A stretch of 64,000 nucleotides of DNA from Mycobacterium sp. 4858 (lineage in GTDB: Bacteria; Actinomycetota; Actinomycetes; Mycobacteriales; Mycobacteriaceae), in assembly GCF_900240975.1 (NCBI RefSeq), contig NZ_LT968775.1:868001-932000 (forward strand), given 5' to 3'. Below are positions 1 to 10,529 of the stretch, in pieces. Position 1 is the first letter of the stretch, and every line of letters begins with the position of its first letter. A model generated the notes under the pieces. That model was not told the DNA's origin and did no database searches. It saw only the letters and a list, made by a program, of their open reading frames with translations. A program made the translations under genes and the position numbers.

Positions 1-147
1 CCGCTGCGGCCGGCGTTCTCCCGCACAGGCGCCCGCCCGGCCCGCAGGGCGGTGCATCATGGATCTGGCCAACGCTCCGCCAGTCGGGGAGCCGGCCAGC
101 GTCAGGCACGACGCGCTCGCGCACTGGAAGGTCAGCGTTACGGGTGA
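1..147 (+). CDS. ftsW: FtsW C-terminal end (partial)
   Basis: An open frame enters from the left edge and stops at TGA 145-147. Its 48 codons are basic and disordered (many Arg, Ala, Ser and Gly), as expected of the cytoplasmic tail of the lipid II polymerase FtsW, which precedes murG in mycobacteria. The stop overlaps the murG GTG as GTGA, the coupling used between all the following genes. No catalytic or membrane part lies in the window, so the identification rests on gene order and tail composition. Confidence 0.65.
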   Translation, partial: PLRPAFSRTGARPARRAVHHGSGQRSASRGAGQRQARRARALEGQRYG

Positions 148-1355
148 ACGACACGGTCAGCAAGCCGACCGGCGGGCGGGGGACAAGTCCCCAGCCCGCC
201 GGTGCCGCGTTGTCGGCTTTTAAGCCCCTGTCGGTGGTGCTGGCCGGCGGGGGCACCGCCGGCCACGTCGAGCCCGCGATGGCCGTGGCCGACGCGCTCA
301 GCGCGCTCGACCCGCAGGTGCGCATCACCGCGCTGGGCACCCACCGGGGGCTGGAGACCCGGCTGGTGCCGCAGCGCGGCTACCACCTCGAGCTGATCAC
401 GCCCGTCCCGCTGCCGCGTAAGCCCAGCGGCGACCTGGCGCGGCTGCCCCCGCGGGTCTGGCGCGCGGTCCGCGAGACCCGCGCGGTGCTCGACGCGGTG
501 GACGCCGACGTCGTCATCGGATTCGGCGGATACGTGGCGCTGCCGGCGTACCTGGCCGCCCGCGGTATACCCGGCGGGCTCAGCCGCAGGCGGCGCGTCC
601 CGGTGCTGATCCACGAAGCAAACGCCAGCGCCGGGCTGGCCAACCGAATCGGCGCCCGCCGCGCCGACCGGGTGCTGTCGGCGGTGCCCGATTGCGGGCT
701 GCCGCGCGCCGAGGTGGTCGGGATCCCGGTGCGGGAGGCCATCACCTCGCTGGACCGCGCGGCGCTGCGCGCCGAGGCGCGCAGGCACTTCGGGTTCGCC
801 GACGACGCGCGGGTGTTGCTGGTGTTCGGCGGCTCGCAGGGCGCCGTGTCGCTGAACCGGGCCGTGTCCGGCGCCGCGGCCGACCTGGCGGCCGCGGGCG
901 TGTCGGTGCTGCACGCACACGGACCGAAAAACACCCTGGAACTGCCGGAGCGCCGGCCGGGTGATCCGCCCTACGTGGCGGTGCCCTACCTCGACCGGAT
1001 GGATCTGGCCTACGCCGCGGCCGACCTGGCGATCTGCCGGTCGGGCGCCATGACCGTCGCCGAGGTCTCGGCGGTCGGCTTGCCCGCCATCTACGTGCCG
1101 CTGCCGATCGGCAACGGCGAGCAGCGGCTCAACGCGCTGCCGGTGGTCAACGCCGGCGGCGGCATGGTGGTCGCCGACGCGGCCCTGACGCCGGAGCTGG
1201 TGGCCCGCGAGGTGGCCGGGCTGCTCAACGACCCGCTGCGGTTGGCCGCGATGACGACGGCCGCCGCGCAGGTGGGGCATCCCGACGCAGCGCGCCAGGT
1301 GGCCCAGGCGGCGCTCGACATCGCCAGGAAGGCAGCGGCGGGAGGGCGACGGTGA
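144..1355 (+). CDS. murG: UDP-GlcNAc:lipid I N-acetylglucosaminyltransferase MurG
   Basis: This enzyme transfers GlcNAc from UDP-GlcNAc to lipid I to make lipid II on the inner face of the membrane. The 403-residue protein has the N-terminal glycine-rich loop GGGTAGH (about 35-41), the acceptor-side motif [12 protein letters not shown], a second glycine-rich loop GGSQGA at the start of the UDP-sugar domain, and the donor-binding stretch SGAMTVAEV followed by a GNGEQRLNA segment. The first 30 residues are a low-complexity extension. The start is GTG overlapping the upstream stop. It lies in the mur-fts cluster, overlapping murC by four bases. Confidence 0.97.
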   Translation: MNDTVSKPTGGRGTSPQPAGAALSAFKPLSVVLAGGGTAGHVEPAMAVADALSALDPQVRITALGTHRGLETRLVPQRGYHLELITPVPLPRKPSGDLARLPPRVWRAVRETRAVLDAVDADVVIGFGGYVALPAYLAARGIPGGLSRRRRVPVLIHEANASAGLANRIGARRADRVLSAVPDCGLPRAEVVGIPVREAITSLDRAALRAEARRHFGFADDARVLLVFGGSQGAVSLNRAVSGAAADLAAAGVSVLHAHGPKNTLELPERRPGDPPYVAVPYLDRMDLAYAAADLAICRSGAMTVAEVSAVGLPAIYVPLPIGNGEQRLNALPVVNAGGGMVVADAALTPELVAREVAGLLNDPLRLAAMTTAAAQVGHPDAARQVAQAALDIARKAAAGGRR

Positions 1356-2827
1356 ACGCCGGGCAGCCGCCGCCGCCCGAGTTGCCCCCCGAGCTGCACA
1401 GGGTGCACATGGTGGGCATCGGGGGAGCCGGCATGTCCGGCATCGCCCGCATCCTGCTGGACCGCGGCGCGCTGGTGTCCGGGTCCGACGCCAAGGAGTC
1501 GCGCGGCATCCACGCGCTGCGGGCCCGGGGCGCGTCGATCCGCATCGGCCACGACGCGTCGTCGCTCGACCTGCTGCCCGACGGCCCGACCGCGGTCATC
1601 ACCACCCACGCGGCCATCCCGAAGACCAACCCCGAGCTCGTCGAAGCCCGGCGGCGCGGCATCCCGGTGATCCTGCGGCCGGCGGTGCTGGCCAGTCTGA
1701 TGGCCGGGCGCACCACGCTGATGGTCACCGGCACACACGGCAAGACGACGACGACGTCGATGTTGATCGTCGCGCTGCAGCACTGCGGGCGCGACCCGTC
1801 CTTCGCGGTCGGGGGCGAAATGGGGGAGGCCGGAACCAACGCCCATCACGGCAGCGGCAACTGCTTCGTCGCCGAGGCCGACGAAAGCGACGGCTCGCTG
1901 CTGGAATACACGCCCAACGTCGCGGTGGTCACCAACATCGAAACCGATCACCTGGACTTCTACGGCAGTGCCGACGCCTACGTCGGGGTGTTCGACGCCT
2001 TCGTCGAGCGACTGGCCCCCGGGGGAGCGCTGGTGGTGTGCGTCGATGACCCGGGCGCGGCCGCGCTGGCGGAGCGCACCGCCGAGCTGGGAATCCGGGT
2101 GCTGCGCTGCGGATCCCCGCCGCAGCCCGAGCTCGCGGCCACCCTGTTGTCCTGGGAGCAGCAGGGCACCGAAGCGGTCGCGCACATCCAGCTGGCGGGC
2201 GAACAGCATCCCCGCGTGATGCGGCTGTCGGTGCCCGGCCGGCACATGGCGCTCAATGCGCTGGGCGCGCTGCTGGCCGCGCTCGAGATCGGCGCCCCGG
2301 TCGACCGGGTGCTCGACGGCCTGGCCGGCTTCGAGGGGGTGCGCCGGCGGTTCGAACTGGTCGGCAACGCCGGGTCCGTGCGTGTCTTCGACGACTACGC
2401 CCACCATCCCACCGAGATCAGCGCCACGCTGGCCGCCGTCCGCACCGTGCTCGAACAGAGCGGCGGCGGTCGCAGCCTGGTCGTGTTCCAGCCCCATTTA
2501 TATTCGCGCACAAAGGAATTCGCCGTGGAGTTCGGTCGCGCGCTCGACGCCGCCGACGAGGTCTTCGTCCTCGACGTCTACGGCGCGCGCGAGCAACCGC
2601 TGGCCGGCGTCAGCGGCGCCAGCGTCGCCGAGCACGTCACCGTGCCGGTGCGCTACCTGCCCGACTTCTCCGCGGTCGCCGAGCAGGTGGCCGCGGTCGC
2701 CGGCCCCGGTGACGTCATCGTCACGATGGGCGCGGGCGACGTGACCCTGCTGGGGCCGGAGATCGTGACCGCGCTGCGCATCCGGGACAACCGCAGCGCG
2801 CCCGGGCGCCCGGGAGTCCTCCAATGA
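1352..2827 (+). CDS. murC: UDP-N-acetylmuramate--L-alanine ligase MurC
   Basis: MurC adds the first amino acid of the peptidoglycan stem peptide to UDP-MurNAc using ATP. The 491-residue sequence shows the Rossmann loop GIGGAGMSG (22-30), the ATP-binding GTHGKTT (127-133), the EADESDGS metal/substrate segment, the [10 protein letters not shown] motif and a C-terminal FQPHLYSRT, all hallmarks of Mur ligases. Length is normal. The start is GTG in a GTGA overlap with murG, and the stop overlaps the ftsQ ATG as ATGA, so murG-murC-ftsQ are probably translationally coupled. Confidence 0.97.
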   Translation: MNAGQPPPPELPPELHRVHMVGIGGAGMSGIARILLDRGALVSGSDAKESRGIHALRARGASIRIGHDASSLDLLPDGPTAVITTHAAIPKTNPELVEARRRGIPVILRPAVLASLMAGRTTLMVTGTHGKTTTTSMLIVALQHCGRDPSFAVGGEMGEAGTNAHHGSGNCFVAEADESDGSLLEYTPNVAVVTNIETDHLDFYGSADAYVGVFDAFVERLAPGGALVVCVDDPGAAALAERTAELGIRVLRCGSPPQPELAATLLSWEQQGTEAVAHIQLAGEQHPRVMRLSVPGRHMALNALGALLAALEIGAPVDRVLDGLAGFEGVRRRFELVGNAGSVRVFDDYAHHPTEISATLAAVRTVLEQSGGGRSLVVFQPHLYSRTKEFAVEFGRALDAADEVFVLDVYGAREQPLAGVSGASVAEHVTVPVRYLPDFSAVAEQVAAVAGPGDVIVTMGAGDVTLLGPEIVTALRIRDNRSAPGRPGVLQ

Positions 2828-3768
2828 CCCAGCCGAACGACGCGACGCCGGTGGTCGGCGAACCGACCGGCGCCGACGCGGCCGGAGAAGACCTGACCGA
2901 GCCGCTGTTCGTCGGAGGACCCGAGGCCGAAACGTCGGCGGAACCGGACGAATTCGAGGGGCCGCGTCGGCGGGCACGCCGCGAACGAGCGGAACGCCGC
3001 GCCGCGCAAGCGCGCGCCACCGCCATCGAGGAAGCGCGCCGCGAGGCCAAACGCCGGGCCAGCGGACGCCCGGTCGACGAGCCCAAACCCGTCGCCCGCG
3101 GCGTGGTTCGCGGCCTGAAGATGCTGCTGGTGACGGTGCTGCTGGTCGTCCTGGGCGTCGGGCTCGCGCTGATCCTCTATTTCACCCCGGCGATGTCGGC
3201 CCGCAACATCGTCGTGGTCGGCACCGGTGAGGTGACCCGGGAGGAAGTGCTGGACGCGGCGCAGGTACGGCCCGGGACGCCACTGTTGCAGATCAACACC
3301 AACCAGGTCGCCGACCGGGTGGCGGCGATCCGTCGGGTGGCCAGCGCGCGAGTGCAGCGTCAGTACCCCTCGGCGCTGCGGATCACGATCGTCGAGCGAA
3401 TTCCGGTGGCGGTGAAGGACTTTCCGGACGGCCCGCACCTCTTCGACCGCGACGGCGTCGATTTCGCGACCGGGCCGCCGCCGCCGGCGCTGCCGTACCT
3501 CGACGTCGCCAATCCCGGTCCCAACGACCCGGCGACCAAGGCGGCGCTGCAGGTGCTGACCGCGCTGCGGCCCGAGGTCGCGGGCCAGGTGGGCCGGATC
3601 GCGGCACCCTCGGTGGCCTCGATCACGCTCACGTTGGGCGACGGTCGCGTGGTGATCTGGGGGACGACCGATCGCACCGACGAGAAGGCGGAGAAGCTGG
3701 CCGCGCTGCTGACGCAGCCGGGGCGGACCTACGACGTGTCCAGCCCCGACCTGCCCACGGTGAAGTAG
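2824..3768 (+). CDS. ftsQ: Cell division protein FtsQ
   Basis: FtsQ is a bitopic membrane protein that links early and late divisome proteins. The 314 residues comprise a long charged cytoplasmic region rich in Arg, Ala and Glu (about 1-95), one transmembrane helix (about 99-120, [19 protein letters not shown]), a POTRA domain beginning at [19 protein letters not shown], and the extracytoplasmic beta domain. Position between murC and ftsZ is the standard mycobacterial order. The ATG overlaps the murC stop. A 225-base gap before ftsZ suggests that ftsZ also has its own promoter. Confidence 0.95.
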   Translation: MTQPNDATPVVGEPTGADAAGEDLTEPLFVGGPEAETSAEPDEFEGPRRRARRERAERRAAQARATAIEEARREAKRRASGRPVDEPKPVARGVVRGLKMLLVTVLLVVLGVGLALILYFTPAMSARNIVVVGTGEVTREEVLDAAQVRPGTPLLQINTNQVADRVAAIRRVASARVQRQYPSALRITIVERIPVAVKDFPDGPHLFDRDGVDFATGPPPPALPYLDVANPGPNDPATKAALQVLTALRPEVAGQVGRIAAPSVASITLTLGDGRVVIWGTTDRTDEKAEKLAALLTQPGRTYDVSSPDLPTVK

Positions 3769-3884
3769 GAACGCCCGCCCGACAGTGTGACGGCGGCAAC
3801 AGAAAAAATTTGCGAGCCGCGCGTCGGCGCGCCTGCGAGGTTAGGGCGCGCCATGCCCATACCGTTCTGGTTGCGCGGAACTAC

Positions 3885-3908
3885 TTGACATAACTCTAAC
3901 TCTATGGT
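3885..3908 (+). promoter_or_regulatory. Possible ftsZ promoter elements
   Basis: The ftsQ-ftsZ gap (3769-3993) holds TTGACA at 3885-3890 and a TATGGT hexamer at 3903-3908 in an AT-richer patch. The 12-base spacing between them is too short for a normal pair, so they may belong to different promoters. In M. tuberculosis this interval is known to carry several ftsZ promoters. A good ribosome binding site, GGGAGGAAA, lies at 3981-3989, five bases before the ftsZ ATG. Confidence 0.35.
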
Positions 3909-3993
3909 TGAGGTTGAGGGTTTGCCAGGGCGGGCCGCACACGCGGGAGGAATCCCGTCGCGAGGAACTTGAGCCCATCAGGGAGGAAACCGA

Positions 3994-5148
3994 ATGATGA
4001 CCCCCCCGCATAACTACCTGGCCGTGATCAAGGTCGTCGGCATCGGTGGCGGCGGTGTCAACGCCGTCAACCGAATGATCGAGCAGGGCCTCAAGGGCGT
4101 GGAGTTCATCGCGATCAACACCGACGCGCAGGCGCTGTTGATGAGCGATGCCGACGTCAAACTCGACGTCGGCCGCGACTCCACCCGCGGGCTGGGCGCC
4201 GGCGCCGACCCGGAGGTCGGCCGCAAGGCCGCCGAGGACGCCAAGGACGAGATCGAGGAGCTGCTGCGCGGTGCGGACATGGTGTTCGTCACCGCCGGCG
4301 AGGGCGGCGGGACGGGTACCGGCGGCGCGCCGGTGGTCGCCAGCATCGCCCGCAAGCTGGGCGCGCTGACCGTCGGCGTGGTCACCCGGCCGTTCTCCTT
4401 CGAGGGCAAGCGCCGCGGCTCGCAGGCCGAAGGCGGCATCAACACGTTGCGGGAGAGCTGCGACACCTTGATCGTCATCCCCAACGACCGGCTGCTGCAG
4501 ATGGGCGACGCCGCGGTGTCGCTGATGGACGCATTCCGCAGCGCCGACGAGGTGCTGCTCAACGGTGTGCAGGGCATCACCGACCTGATCACCACGCCCG
4601 GCCTGATCAACGTCGACTTCGCCGACGTCAAGGGCATCATGTCCGGTGCCGGCACGGCCCTGATGGGCATCGGGTCGGCCCGCGGCGAGGGCCGGTCGCT
4701 CAAGGCCGCCGAGATCGCCATCAACTCACCGCTCCTGGAGCAGTCGATGGAGGGCGCCCAGGGCGTGCTGATGTCGATCGCCGGCGGCAGCGACCTGGGC
4801 CTGTTCGAGATCAACGAGGCGGCCTCGTTGGTACAGGACGCCGCCCACCAGGACGCCAACATCATCTTCGGCACCGTCATCGACGACTCGCTGGGCGACG
4901 AGGTGCGCGTCACCGTCATCGCCGCGGGCTTCAGCGCGGCCGGCCCCGGCCGCAGACCGGTCACCGGGGACAGTGCCGCCGAAAAGGGTGGGGCGCATCG
5001 CATCGAATCCGCGAAGGCCGGCAAGCTCACGTCGACGCTGTTCGAACCCGTCGACGCAGTCAGTGTGCCGGTCCACACCAACGGCGCCACGCTGAATATC
5101 GGTGGCGACGACGACGACGTCGACGTGCCGCCGTTCATGCGCCGCTGA
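3994..5148 (+). CDS. ftsZ: Cell division GTPase FtsZ
   Basis: FtsZ is the tubulin-like GTPase that polymerises into the Z ring. The 384-residue protein shows the nucleotide-binding GGGGVNAV (18-25), the tubulin signature GGGTGTG (104-110), the T7-loop region [11 protein letters not shown] that supplies catalytic acids, and a conserved C-terminal tail ending [10 protein letters not shown] that in mycobacteria contacts SepF and FtsW. The start has two adjacent ATGs behind a strong Shine-Dalgarno; I used the first. Confidence 0.98.
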   Translation: MMTPPHNYLAVIKVVGIGGGGVNAVNRMIEQGLKGVEFIAINTDAQALLMSDADVKLDVGRDSTRGLGAGADPEVGRKAAEDAKDEIEELLRGADMVFVTAGEGGGTGTGGAPVVASIARKLGALTVGVVTRPFSFEGKRRGSQAEGGINTLRESCDTLIVIPNDRLLQMGDAAVSLMDAFRSADEVLLNGVQGITDLITTPGLINVDFADVKGIMSGAGTALMGIGSARGEGRSLKAAEIAINSPLLEQSMEGAQGVLMSIAGGSDLGLFEINEAASLVQDAAHQDANIIFGTVIDDSLGDEVRVTVIAAGFSAAGPGRRPVTGDSAAEKGGAHRIESAKAGKLTSTLFEPVDAVSVPVHTNGATLNIGGDDDDVDVPPFMRR

Positions 5149-5204
5149 GGGTCTCGAGTTGCTTGCCAGTGCGCGACAAACCGGCCACGAAAGGTAGGAG
5201 CCGG

Positions 5205-5957
5205 ATGGCGCTGCCCACTGGCAGCCGGGGGGCTCCGGATACTGAAGAAGTGAGCGTGCGCATCCGTCGGGTGACCACCACCCGCGCCGGCGGTGTCTCG
5301 GGTCCACCGTTCGACTCCTTCAACCTGGGCGACCACGTCGGTGACGACCCGGCGGCGGTGGCCGCCAACCGCAACCGGCTCGCCGCCGCGATCGGACTCG
5401 GGCCCGACCGCGTGGTGTGGATGAACCAGGTCCACGGTGACCGGGTCGAGGTGGTCGACGGGCCCCGCGGCGGCGCGGTCGACAAAACCGACGCGTTGGT
5501 GACCACCACCCCGCGACTGGCGCTGGCGGTGGTGACCGCCGACTGCGTGCCGGTGCTGCTGGCCGACGCCCGCGCCGGTGTGGCCGCGGCGGTGCACGCC
5601 GGTCGCGTCGGCGCCCAGGTCGGGGTGGTGGCCCGCACCGTGGAGGCGATGCTCGCCCTGGGTGCGCACGCCGAGGACATCTCGGCCCTGCTGGGGCCGG
5701 CGGTCAGCGGGCGCAACTACGAGGTGCCCGCGGCCATGGCGGACGAGGTGGAGGCCACGCTGCCCGGCAGCCGCACCACCACCGCGACCGGTACCCCCGG
5801 ACTCGACCTTCGCGCCGGAATCGCTTGGCAGTTAAAGGGTTTGGGCGTCACGGCCATCGACGTCGATCCGCGGTGCACGGTCGACGACCCGGCCCTGTTC
5901 AGCCATCGCCGGGACGCACCGACGGGGCGGCTGGCCTCGTTGGTGTGGATGGAGTGA
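5205..5957 (+). CDS. YfiH/PgeF-type multicopper polyphenol oxidoreductase-family protein
   Basis: This is the Rv2149c counterpart of the YfiH (PgeF/LACC1) family. Members act as purine nucleoside phosphorylases/deaminases, and the E. coli protein edits wrongly assembled peptidoglycan precursors, which fits the setting. Visible motifs are MNQVHGD (first His), TADCVPVLL (Cys) and AAVHAGR (second His), the expected metal/active-site set. The ATG at 5205 follows TAGGAG and gives 250 residues, the length I recall for the M. tuberculosis protein. A start farther upstream in frame at 5163 (TTG) looks less likely. The stop overlaps the next gene as GTGA. Confidence 0.88.
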   Translation: MALPTGSRGAPDTEEVSVRIRRVTTTRAGGVSGPPFDSFNLGDHVGDDPAAVAANRNRLAAAIGLGPDRVVWMNQVHGDRVEVVDGPRGGAVDKTDALVTTTPRLALAVVTADCVPVLLADARAGVAAAVHAGRVGAQVGVVARTVEAMLALGAHAEDISALLGPAVSGRNYEVPAAMADEVEATLPGSRTTTATGTPGLDLRAGIAWQLKGLGVTAIDVDPRCTVDDPALFSHRRDAPTGRLASLVWME

Positions 5958-6751
5958 CCGCGATGGCGGACAGGACGCCGGCCCCGGCGGGTCACGGCGA
6001 CCGGGAAACGCAATTGATGCACGCATTAGCCGCCGTGCGCTCGCGCCTTGCGGCGGCCGCCGAAGCGGTGGGTCGCAATGTCGGTGAAATCGAACTCCTG
6101 CCGATTACCAAATTCTTTCCAGCAACCGATGTCGTGACTTTGTCGCGATTGGGTTGTCGGGCCGTCGGCGAATCGCGGGATCAGGAAGCGTCGGCAAAAG
6201 TGAGCGAAGTCACCAAACTTTTGGCGGCCTCTTCGCGGGCGGATGCACCGGCCCTGCGCTGGCACATGGTGGGCCACATTCAGCGGAACAAGGCCCGCTC
6301 GGTCGTCCGCTGGGCGCACACCGCCCACTCGGTAGACGGTTCGCAGCTGGTCGGTGCCCTCGAACGGGGCGTGTCGGCGGCCATGGCGGAGGGCCGCCGC
6401 GCCGACCCGATGCGGATCTACGTCCAGCTGAGCCTCGACGGCGACGAATCACGCGGCGGCGTCGACATCTCGGTTCCGGGTGCGGTCGACCAGCTGTGCG
6501 ACCAGGTCGAGGAGTCCAAGCACCTGGAACTGGCCGGGCTGATGGCGATCCCGCCGCTGGGCTCGGACCCCGACGCGGCCTTCGCCCGCCTGCGAACCGA
6601 GCACCTGCGCATCCTCGAGTCGCATCCGAACGCGGTCGGCCTGTCCGCCGGCATGTCCGACGATTTCGAAGTCGCCGTCAAACACGGTTCCACATGTGTG
6701 CGTGTCGGTACCGCGCTATTGGGCCCGCGGCCGCTACCGTCACCGTATTAA
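5954..6751 (+). CDS. YggS-family PLP-binding protein
   Basis: The protein belongs to the YggS/PLPBP family, single-domain proteins that carry pyridoxal phosphate and buffer PLP and amino-acid homeostasis rather than catalyse a defined reaction. Visible features are the PLP lysine in [21 protein letters not shown], the [10 protein letters not shown] segment, and the C-terminal phosphate-binding part [27 protein letters not shown]. The GTG at 5954 overlaps the previous stop; an ATG at 5963 would shorten it by three residues. This gene between ftsZ and sepF is a widely conserved arrangement in Gram-positives. Confidence 0.92.
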   Translation: MTAMADRTPAPAGHGDRETQLMHALAAVRSRLAAAAEAVGRNVGEIELLPITKFFPATDVVTLSRLGCRAVGESRDQEASAKVSEVTKLLAASSRADAPALRWHMVGHIQRNKARSVVRWAHTAHSVDGSQLVGALERGVSAAMAEGRRADPMRIYVQLSLDGDESRGGVDISVPGAVDQLCDQVEESKHLELAGLMAIPPLGSDPDAAFARLRTEHLRILESHPNAVGLSAGMSDDFEVAVKHGSTCVRVGTALLGPRPLPSPY

Positions 6752-6813
6752 GTCACTGTAGTCACATCTTCATCACTGACACCAAGCATCAGGGGCTAGA
6801 AGGGGTCAACGCA

Positions 6814-7479
6814 ATGAGCACACTGCACAAAGTCAAGGCCTATTTCGGTATGGCCCCGATGGACGACTACGACGACGAGTATTACGACGACCACGCACCG
6901 TCCCGCGGTTTCCCGCGCCCGCGCTTCGACGACGGCTATGGACGCATGGAGGGTCGCTTGGAAGGCCGGTACGAGGGCCGCGACTACGACGACCCGCGCG
7001 AGCCCGCCGACTACCCGCCGCCGGGCGGCTACCGCGGCGGGTACGGGGAGGAGTCGCGCTACGGCGCCGTCCACCCCCGCGAGTTCGAGCGGCCGGAGAT
7101 GGGCAGGCCCCGCTTCGGGTCCTGGCTGCGCAACTCCACCCGCGGCGCGCTGGCGATGGACCCGCGCCGGATGGCGATGATGTTCGAGGAGGGCCACCCC
7201 CTCTCGAAGATCACCACGCTGCGGCCGAAGGACTACAGCGAGGCCCGCACGATCGGCGAGCGGTTCCGCGACGGTACCCCGGTCATCATGGACCTGGTGT
7301 CGATGGACAACGCCGACGCGAAGCGCCTGGTCGACTTCGCCGCCGGCCTCGCCTTCGCCTTGCGCGGCTCCTTCGACAAGGTGGCGACCAAGGTGTTCCT
7401 GCTGTCGCCCGCCGACGTCGATGTGTCCCCGGAGGAGCGTCGGCGGATCGCCGAAACCGGCTTCTACGCTTACCAATAA
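6814..7479 (+). CDS. sepF: Z-ring anchoring protein SepF
   Basis: SepF tethers FtsZ filaments to the membrane and is the main Z-ring anchor in mycobacteria. The 221-residue protein starts with a short amphipathic membrane-targeting segment ([13 protein letters not shown]), continues with an acidic, Tyr/Arg/Gly-rich linker (about 17-105), and ends in the compact SepF domain ([24 protein letters not shown] to the C-terminus). The ATG has an AGGGG ribosome site eight bases upstream. A same-frame extension upstream would run through the preceding gene and is not credible. Confidence 0.96.
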   Translation: MSTLHKVKAYFGMAPMDDYDDEYYDDHAPSRGFPRPRFDDGYGRMEGRLEGRYEGRDYDDPREPADYPPPGGYRGGYGEESRYGAVHPREFERPEMGRPRFGSWLRNSTRGALAMDPRRMAMMFEEGHPLSKITTLRPKDYSEARTIGERFRDGTPVIMDLVSMDNADAKRLVDFAAGLAFALRGSFDKVATKVFLLSPADVDVSPEERRRIAETGFYAYQ

Positions 7480-7636
7480 CCCGGCTCGGCCGGCGCCCGC
7501 CGGTCGCCGCGTTCGGCGGCTGGGCCGGTTGAGATGCCGGTTGAGATGTGGCCCACCGCCCGGAGTCGGTACGCTGGCATTCGCCGCGCACGCCCGCGGC
7601 GCTTGACATCTCATCGGTAAGGTCGGGGCTCTTCAG

Positions 7637-7930
7637 TTGGTGCTGTTCTTTCAGATCCTTGGGTTTGCGCTGTTCATCTTCTGGCTGCTGCTCATCGCCC
7701 GGGTCGTCGTCGAGTTCATCCGCTCGTTCAGCCGTGACTGGCATCCCACCGGCATCACGGTCGTGATCCTCGAGATCATCATGTCGATCACCGATCCCCC
7801 GGTGAAGCTGCTGCGCCGGCTGATCCCGCAGCTCACCATCGGGGCGGTCCGGTTCGACCTGTCCATCATGGTGCTGTTGCTGGTCGCGTTCATCGGCATG
7901 CAGCTGGCGTTCGGCGCCGCGCAAACCTGA
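7637..7930 (+). CDS. YggT-family small membrane protein
   Basis: A 97-residue protein with two hydrophobic helices (about 3-25 and 76-95) flanking a short charged loop with SITDPPVKLLRRLIPQ, which is the YggT (DUF165-like) pattern. It matches Rv2146c in order and sequence style. The function is not well defined; its place between sepF and wag31 suggests a role in division or envelope growth. The start is TTG at 7637 or the following GTG at 7640. Confidence 0.88.
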   Translation: MVLFFQILGFALFIFWLLLIARVVVEFIRSFSRDWHPTGITVVILEIIMSITDPPVKLLRRLIPQLTIGAVRFDLSIMVLLLVAFIGMQLAFGAAQT

Positions 7931-8180
7931 GCCTGCCGTCGGCCCGGCTTCCGGCCCGGAGACGGTTCGGCCACGTTTTAGCTTCGGTTTGATGGCTGCG
8001 ATTTAAAAATTCTAAGGTTTCGGATTTTATTGCCCTCAGGGTTTGAAATTGGTTCTTATTTATTGGCCTAAACAGCAACGGTCGCGCCTGGTGTGACAGG
8101 ATGGACGGCAGTTGCACGACGGCTACCACTGCGTTCTACACTTTCCAGAACGTTAGACAGGAACTTGAGGGGACGAAACA
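7931..8180 (+). promoter_or_regulatory. AT-rich leader of wag31
   Basis: This 250-base gap is clearly AT-richer than its surroundings (7978-8075), with runs such as TTTAAAAATTCTAAGG and TTCTTATTTATTGG, and holds no credible gene. I read it as the promoter and 5' untranslated region of wag31, which in mycobacteria has its own strong promoter. No single -35/-10 pair stands out. The ribosome site GAGGGGA lies at 8167-8173, seven bases before the ATG. Confidence 0.5.
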
Positions 8181-8984
8181 ATGCCGCTTACACCAGCCGA
8201 CGTCCACAATGTGGCGTTCAGTAAGCCACCGATCGGCAAGCGGGGCTACAACGAAGACGAGGTCGACGCCTTCCTCGATCTGGTTGAGGCCGAGCTGACG
8301 CGGCTCATCGAAGAGAACAGCGATCTGCGTCAGCGGATCGAGGAGCTGGACCAGGAGCTGGCCGCCGGCGGTGGCGCCGGAGCCACTCCGGCCGCCGCGG
8401 CCGCGCCCACTCAGGCGATTCCCGTCCCCGAGCCGGAGCCGGCGCCCAAGCCGGCGCCCGTAGCCGCGCCCGCCGCCGCGTCGAGCAACGAGGAACAGGC
8501 CATGAAGGCCGCTCGGGTGCTGAGCTTGGCCCAGGACACCGCCGACCGGCTGACCAGCACCGCCAAGGCGGAGTCGGAGAAGATGCTGGCCGACGCGCGC
8601 GCCAACGCCGACCAGATCCTCACCGAGGCCCGCCAGACCGCCGAGACCACGGTCACCGAGGCCCGGCAGCGGGCCGACGCGATGCTCTCGGACGCCCAAA
8701 CCCGCTCCGAGACACAGCTGCGCCAGGCCCAGGAGAAGGCCGACGCCCTGCAGGCCGACGCCGAACGCAAGCACTCCGAGATCATGGGGACGATCAACCA
8801 GCAGCGCACCGTCCTGGAAGGCCGCCTCGAGCAGCTGCGCACCTTTGAACGCGAGTACCGGACCCGGCTCAAGACTTACCTGGAATCGCAGCTGGAGGAG
8901 CTCGGCCAGCGCGGATCCGCGGCACCCGTCGACTCCAGCGCCGATGCCGGCGGGTTCGACCAATTCAATCGGGGTAACAACTAA
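8181..8984 (+). CDS. wag31: Polar growth protein Wag31 (DivIVA)
   Basis: Wag31 assembles at negatively curved poles and organises tip growth. The 267-residue protein has the DivIVA N-terminal membrane-binding domain ([19 protein letters not shown] then [12 protein letters not shown]), a coiled coil, a Pro/Ala-rich linker containing PTQAIP (about 73-78, where the PknA/B phosphothreonine lies in M. tuberculosis), and a long coiled-coil region rich in Ala, Gln and Arg to the end. It closes the division cluster. Confidence 0.97.
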   Translation: MPLTPADVHNVAFSKPPIGKRGYNEDEVDAFLDLVEAELTRLIEENSDLRQRIEELDQELAAGGGAGATPAAAAAPTQAIPVPEPEPAPKPAPVAAPAAASSNEEQAMKAARVLSLAQDTADRLTSTAKAESEKMLADARANADQILTEARQTAETTVTEARQRADAMLSDAQTRSETQLRQAQEKADALQADAERKHSEIMGTINQQRTVLEGRLEQLRTFEREYRTRLKTYLESQLEELGQRGSAAPVDSSADAGGFDQFNRGNN

Positions 8985-9081
8985 CCTCACAGGCGTGCCG
9001 GACACTCGCCAAGCCGCGCGGTTGGCACACTGAGACCTGCACACGAACTGGCTGTCCCGCTCGCCGCTTGGAGGATGACCC

Positions 9082-9441
9082 ATGCTGATCATTGCGCTGG
9101 TACTGGCCCTGGTCGGGCTCGTCGCGTTGGTGTTCGCGGTGGTCACGAGCAACGAGTTGGTCGCCTGGGTGTGCATCGGCGCCAGCGTCCTCGGCGTCGT
9201 GCTGCTGATCGTCGACGCGTTGCAGGACCGGCAGCGGCGCGACGCGGGCGGCGCAGACCAGCACCAGGACGAGGGCGAGGCCCAGGCCGACGCGAGCGAC
9301 GAGGCCGTCGACTACCCCGAGGAGGCCCCGGACGAGGGCGGCTACGAACCGTCGGGGGAAGCTGATTCAGCGGCCACCGAACAGGCCACCGAACAGTCGG
9401 CGGTGCCCGTGGAGGGCCGCGGCGACGACGCCGCCAAGTAG
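9082..9441 (+). CDS. Conserved small membrane protein (Rv2144c type)
   Basis: The 119-residue protein has two closely spaced N-terminal transmembrane helices (about 2-19 and 23-43) followed by a very acidic, disordered tail rich in Asp, Glu, Ala and Gln. It corresponds in size and position to Rv2144c. The ATG follows GGAGG by eight bases. No function is known; the location directly after wag31 is conserved. Confidence 0.8.
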   Translation: MLIIALVLALVGLVALVFAVVTSNELVAWVCIGASVLGVVLLIVDALQDRQRRDAGGADQHQDEGEAQADASDEAVDYPEEAPDEGGYEPSGEADSAATEQATEQSAVPVEGRGDDAAK

Positions 9442-9444
9442 CAC

Positions 9445-10119
9445 TCAGCCGGTGGGCGTGGCGAGCGTCTGACGCACCTCGTCGTCGCCAACCTGGTGAA
9501 AGTCGGCGTATACCTGGCCCACGGCTTCGAACCCGGCCGGCATCGACACGCAAACCACCTCGTCGGCCTCGAGCCCGAGCTCACGGCAGGTCGTCGCGGA
9601 CCCGACCGGGACCGCGACGACGATCGACTTCGGGCCCGTGGCTCGCACCGCCCGGACGGCGGCCAGCATGCTGGCGCCGGTGGCGATCCCGTCGTCGACC
9701 AGGATCACCGCCTTGCCGGCCGGATTCGCCGCTGGGCGGCCGCCGCGGTACGCGCTCTCGCGGCGGGCCAGTTCGGCCGCCTCGTTGTCGATCACCTCGC
9801 GCACCTGCTCGTCGGTGATGCGCAGGCTGGACACCACGTCGTCGTTCATCACGACACCGCCGCCGCTGGCCAGCGCGCCCATCGCCAGCTCCGACCAGTG
9901 CGGCACCCCGAGCTTGCGGACCAGGAACACGTCCAGGGGCGCGTGCAACGCCGCGGCGACCTCCCAAGCGACGGGCACGCCGCCGCGGGCCAGGCCGAGA
10001 ACCAGCACGTCGTCCCTGTTGCGGTAGGACGTCAACTGTTCGGCCACGGCGCGACCCGCCTCGCGACGGTCGCGGAACGTGCGCGTCGCAGTGCGGCGAA
10101 GGAATCCGTTGGGTGTCAT
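9445..10119 (-). CDS. Phosphoribosyltransferase-family protein
   Basis: The 224-residue protein has a type I phosphoribosyltransferase domain. The PRPP motif is [13 protein letters not shown], and the N-terminal part has [16 protein letters not shown] and [18 protein letters not shown]. The substrate is unknown; members of this group are not assigned to a salvage pathway and often sit with stress genes. It faces the membrane-protein gene tail to tail with only a few bases between and follows the STAS operon on the same strand. It appears shorter than Rv2143 as I remember it, lacking a C-terminal extension. Confidence 0.8.
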   Translation of the reverse strand: MTPNGFLRRTATRTFRDRREAGRAVAEQLTSYRNRDDVLVLGLARGGVPVAWEVAAALHAPLDVFLVRKLGVPHWSELAMGALASGGGVVMNDDVVSSLRITDEQVREVIDNEAAELARRESAYRGGRPAANPAGKAVILVDDGIATGASMLAAVRAVRATGPKSIVVAVPVGSATTCRELGLEADEVVCVSMPAGFEAVGQVYADFHQVGDDEVRQTLATPTG

Positions 10120-10163
10120 CGGTCACCACCGAGCCTACGGGTTCGGCAGCGGCCCCGCGCCGG

Positions 10164-10529
10164 TCAGCGAACCCGGCTCTCTCCCGGGGCGTTCCGTGAT
10201 CCGGCATCGCCGCGCGATGCGGTGACGAGGTGCTCGAACGTTCCCGTGAGGTCCAGGATGCGATCGAGGAACCGCGGCCGCTGATCCAAATGCAGCTGCA
10301 CGCCCGCCTGACAGCTCCGGCGATGGACGAGGAGCAGGCCGGATAGGCCGGCGGAATCGCAGAAGGCCAGTCCGGAGAGGTCGAGGTGCAGGTGTGCCGG
10401 GGACGGCACTGCGCTGAGCAGCCGGCCCGCGGCGTCGACCATGGCATCCACCGTTTCGTAGACCAGGTCGCCGGACACCCGCACGCAGGCCGATCGTCCG
10501 GTCACGGTGACGTCCAGGGAGAGGTTCAT
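10164..10529 (-). CDS. STAS-domain anti-sigma factor antagonist
   Basis: A 121-residue single STAS domain protein. The signature LDLSGLAFCDSAGLSGLLL holds the Ser (in CDSAGL) that is phosphorylated by RsbW-type kinases in this family. Such proteins bind anti-sigma kinases when unphosphorylated and so release the sigma factor. The ATG overlaps the stop of the B12-binding gene as ATGA, and it is the last gene of the three-gene operon. No RsbW-type kinase or sigma factor lies next to it, so its partner must be encoded elsewhere. Confidence 0.88.
   Translation of the reverse strand: MNLSLDVTVTGRSACVRVSGDLVYETVDAMVDAAGRLLSAVPSPAHLHLDLSGLAFCDSAGLSGLLLVHRRSCQAGVQLHLDQRPRFLDRILDLTGTFEHLVTASRGDAGSRNAPGESRVR

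Noticed and set aside
138..1280. A ~380-codon antisense frame over murG
   Set aside because: murG is certain from its motifs, and the antisense product is His/Arg/Gly-rich shadow sequence.
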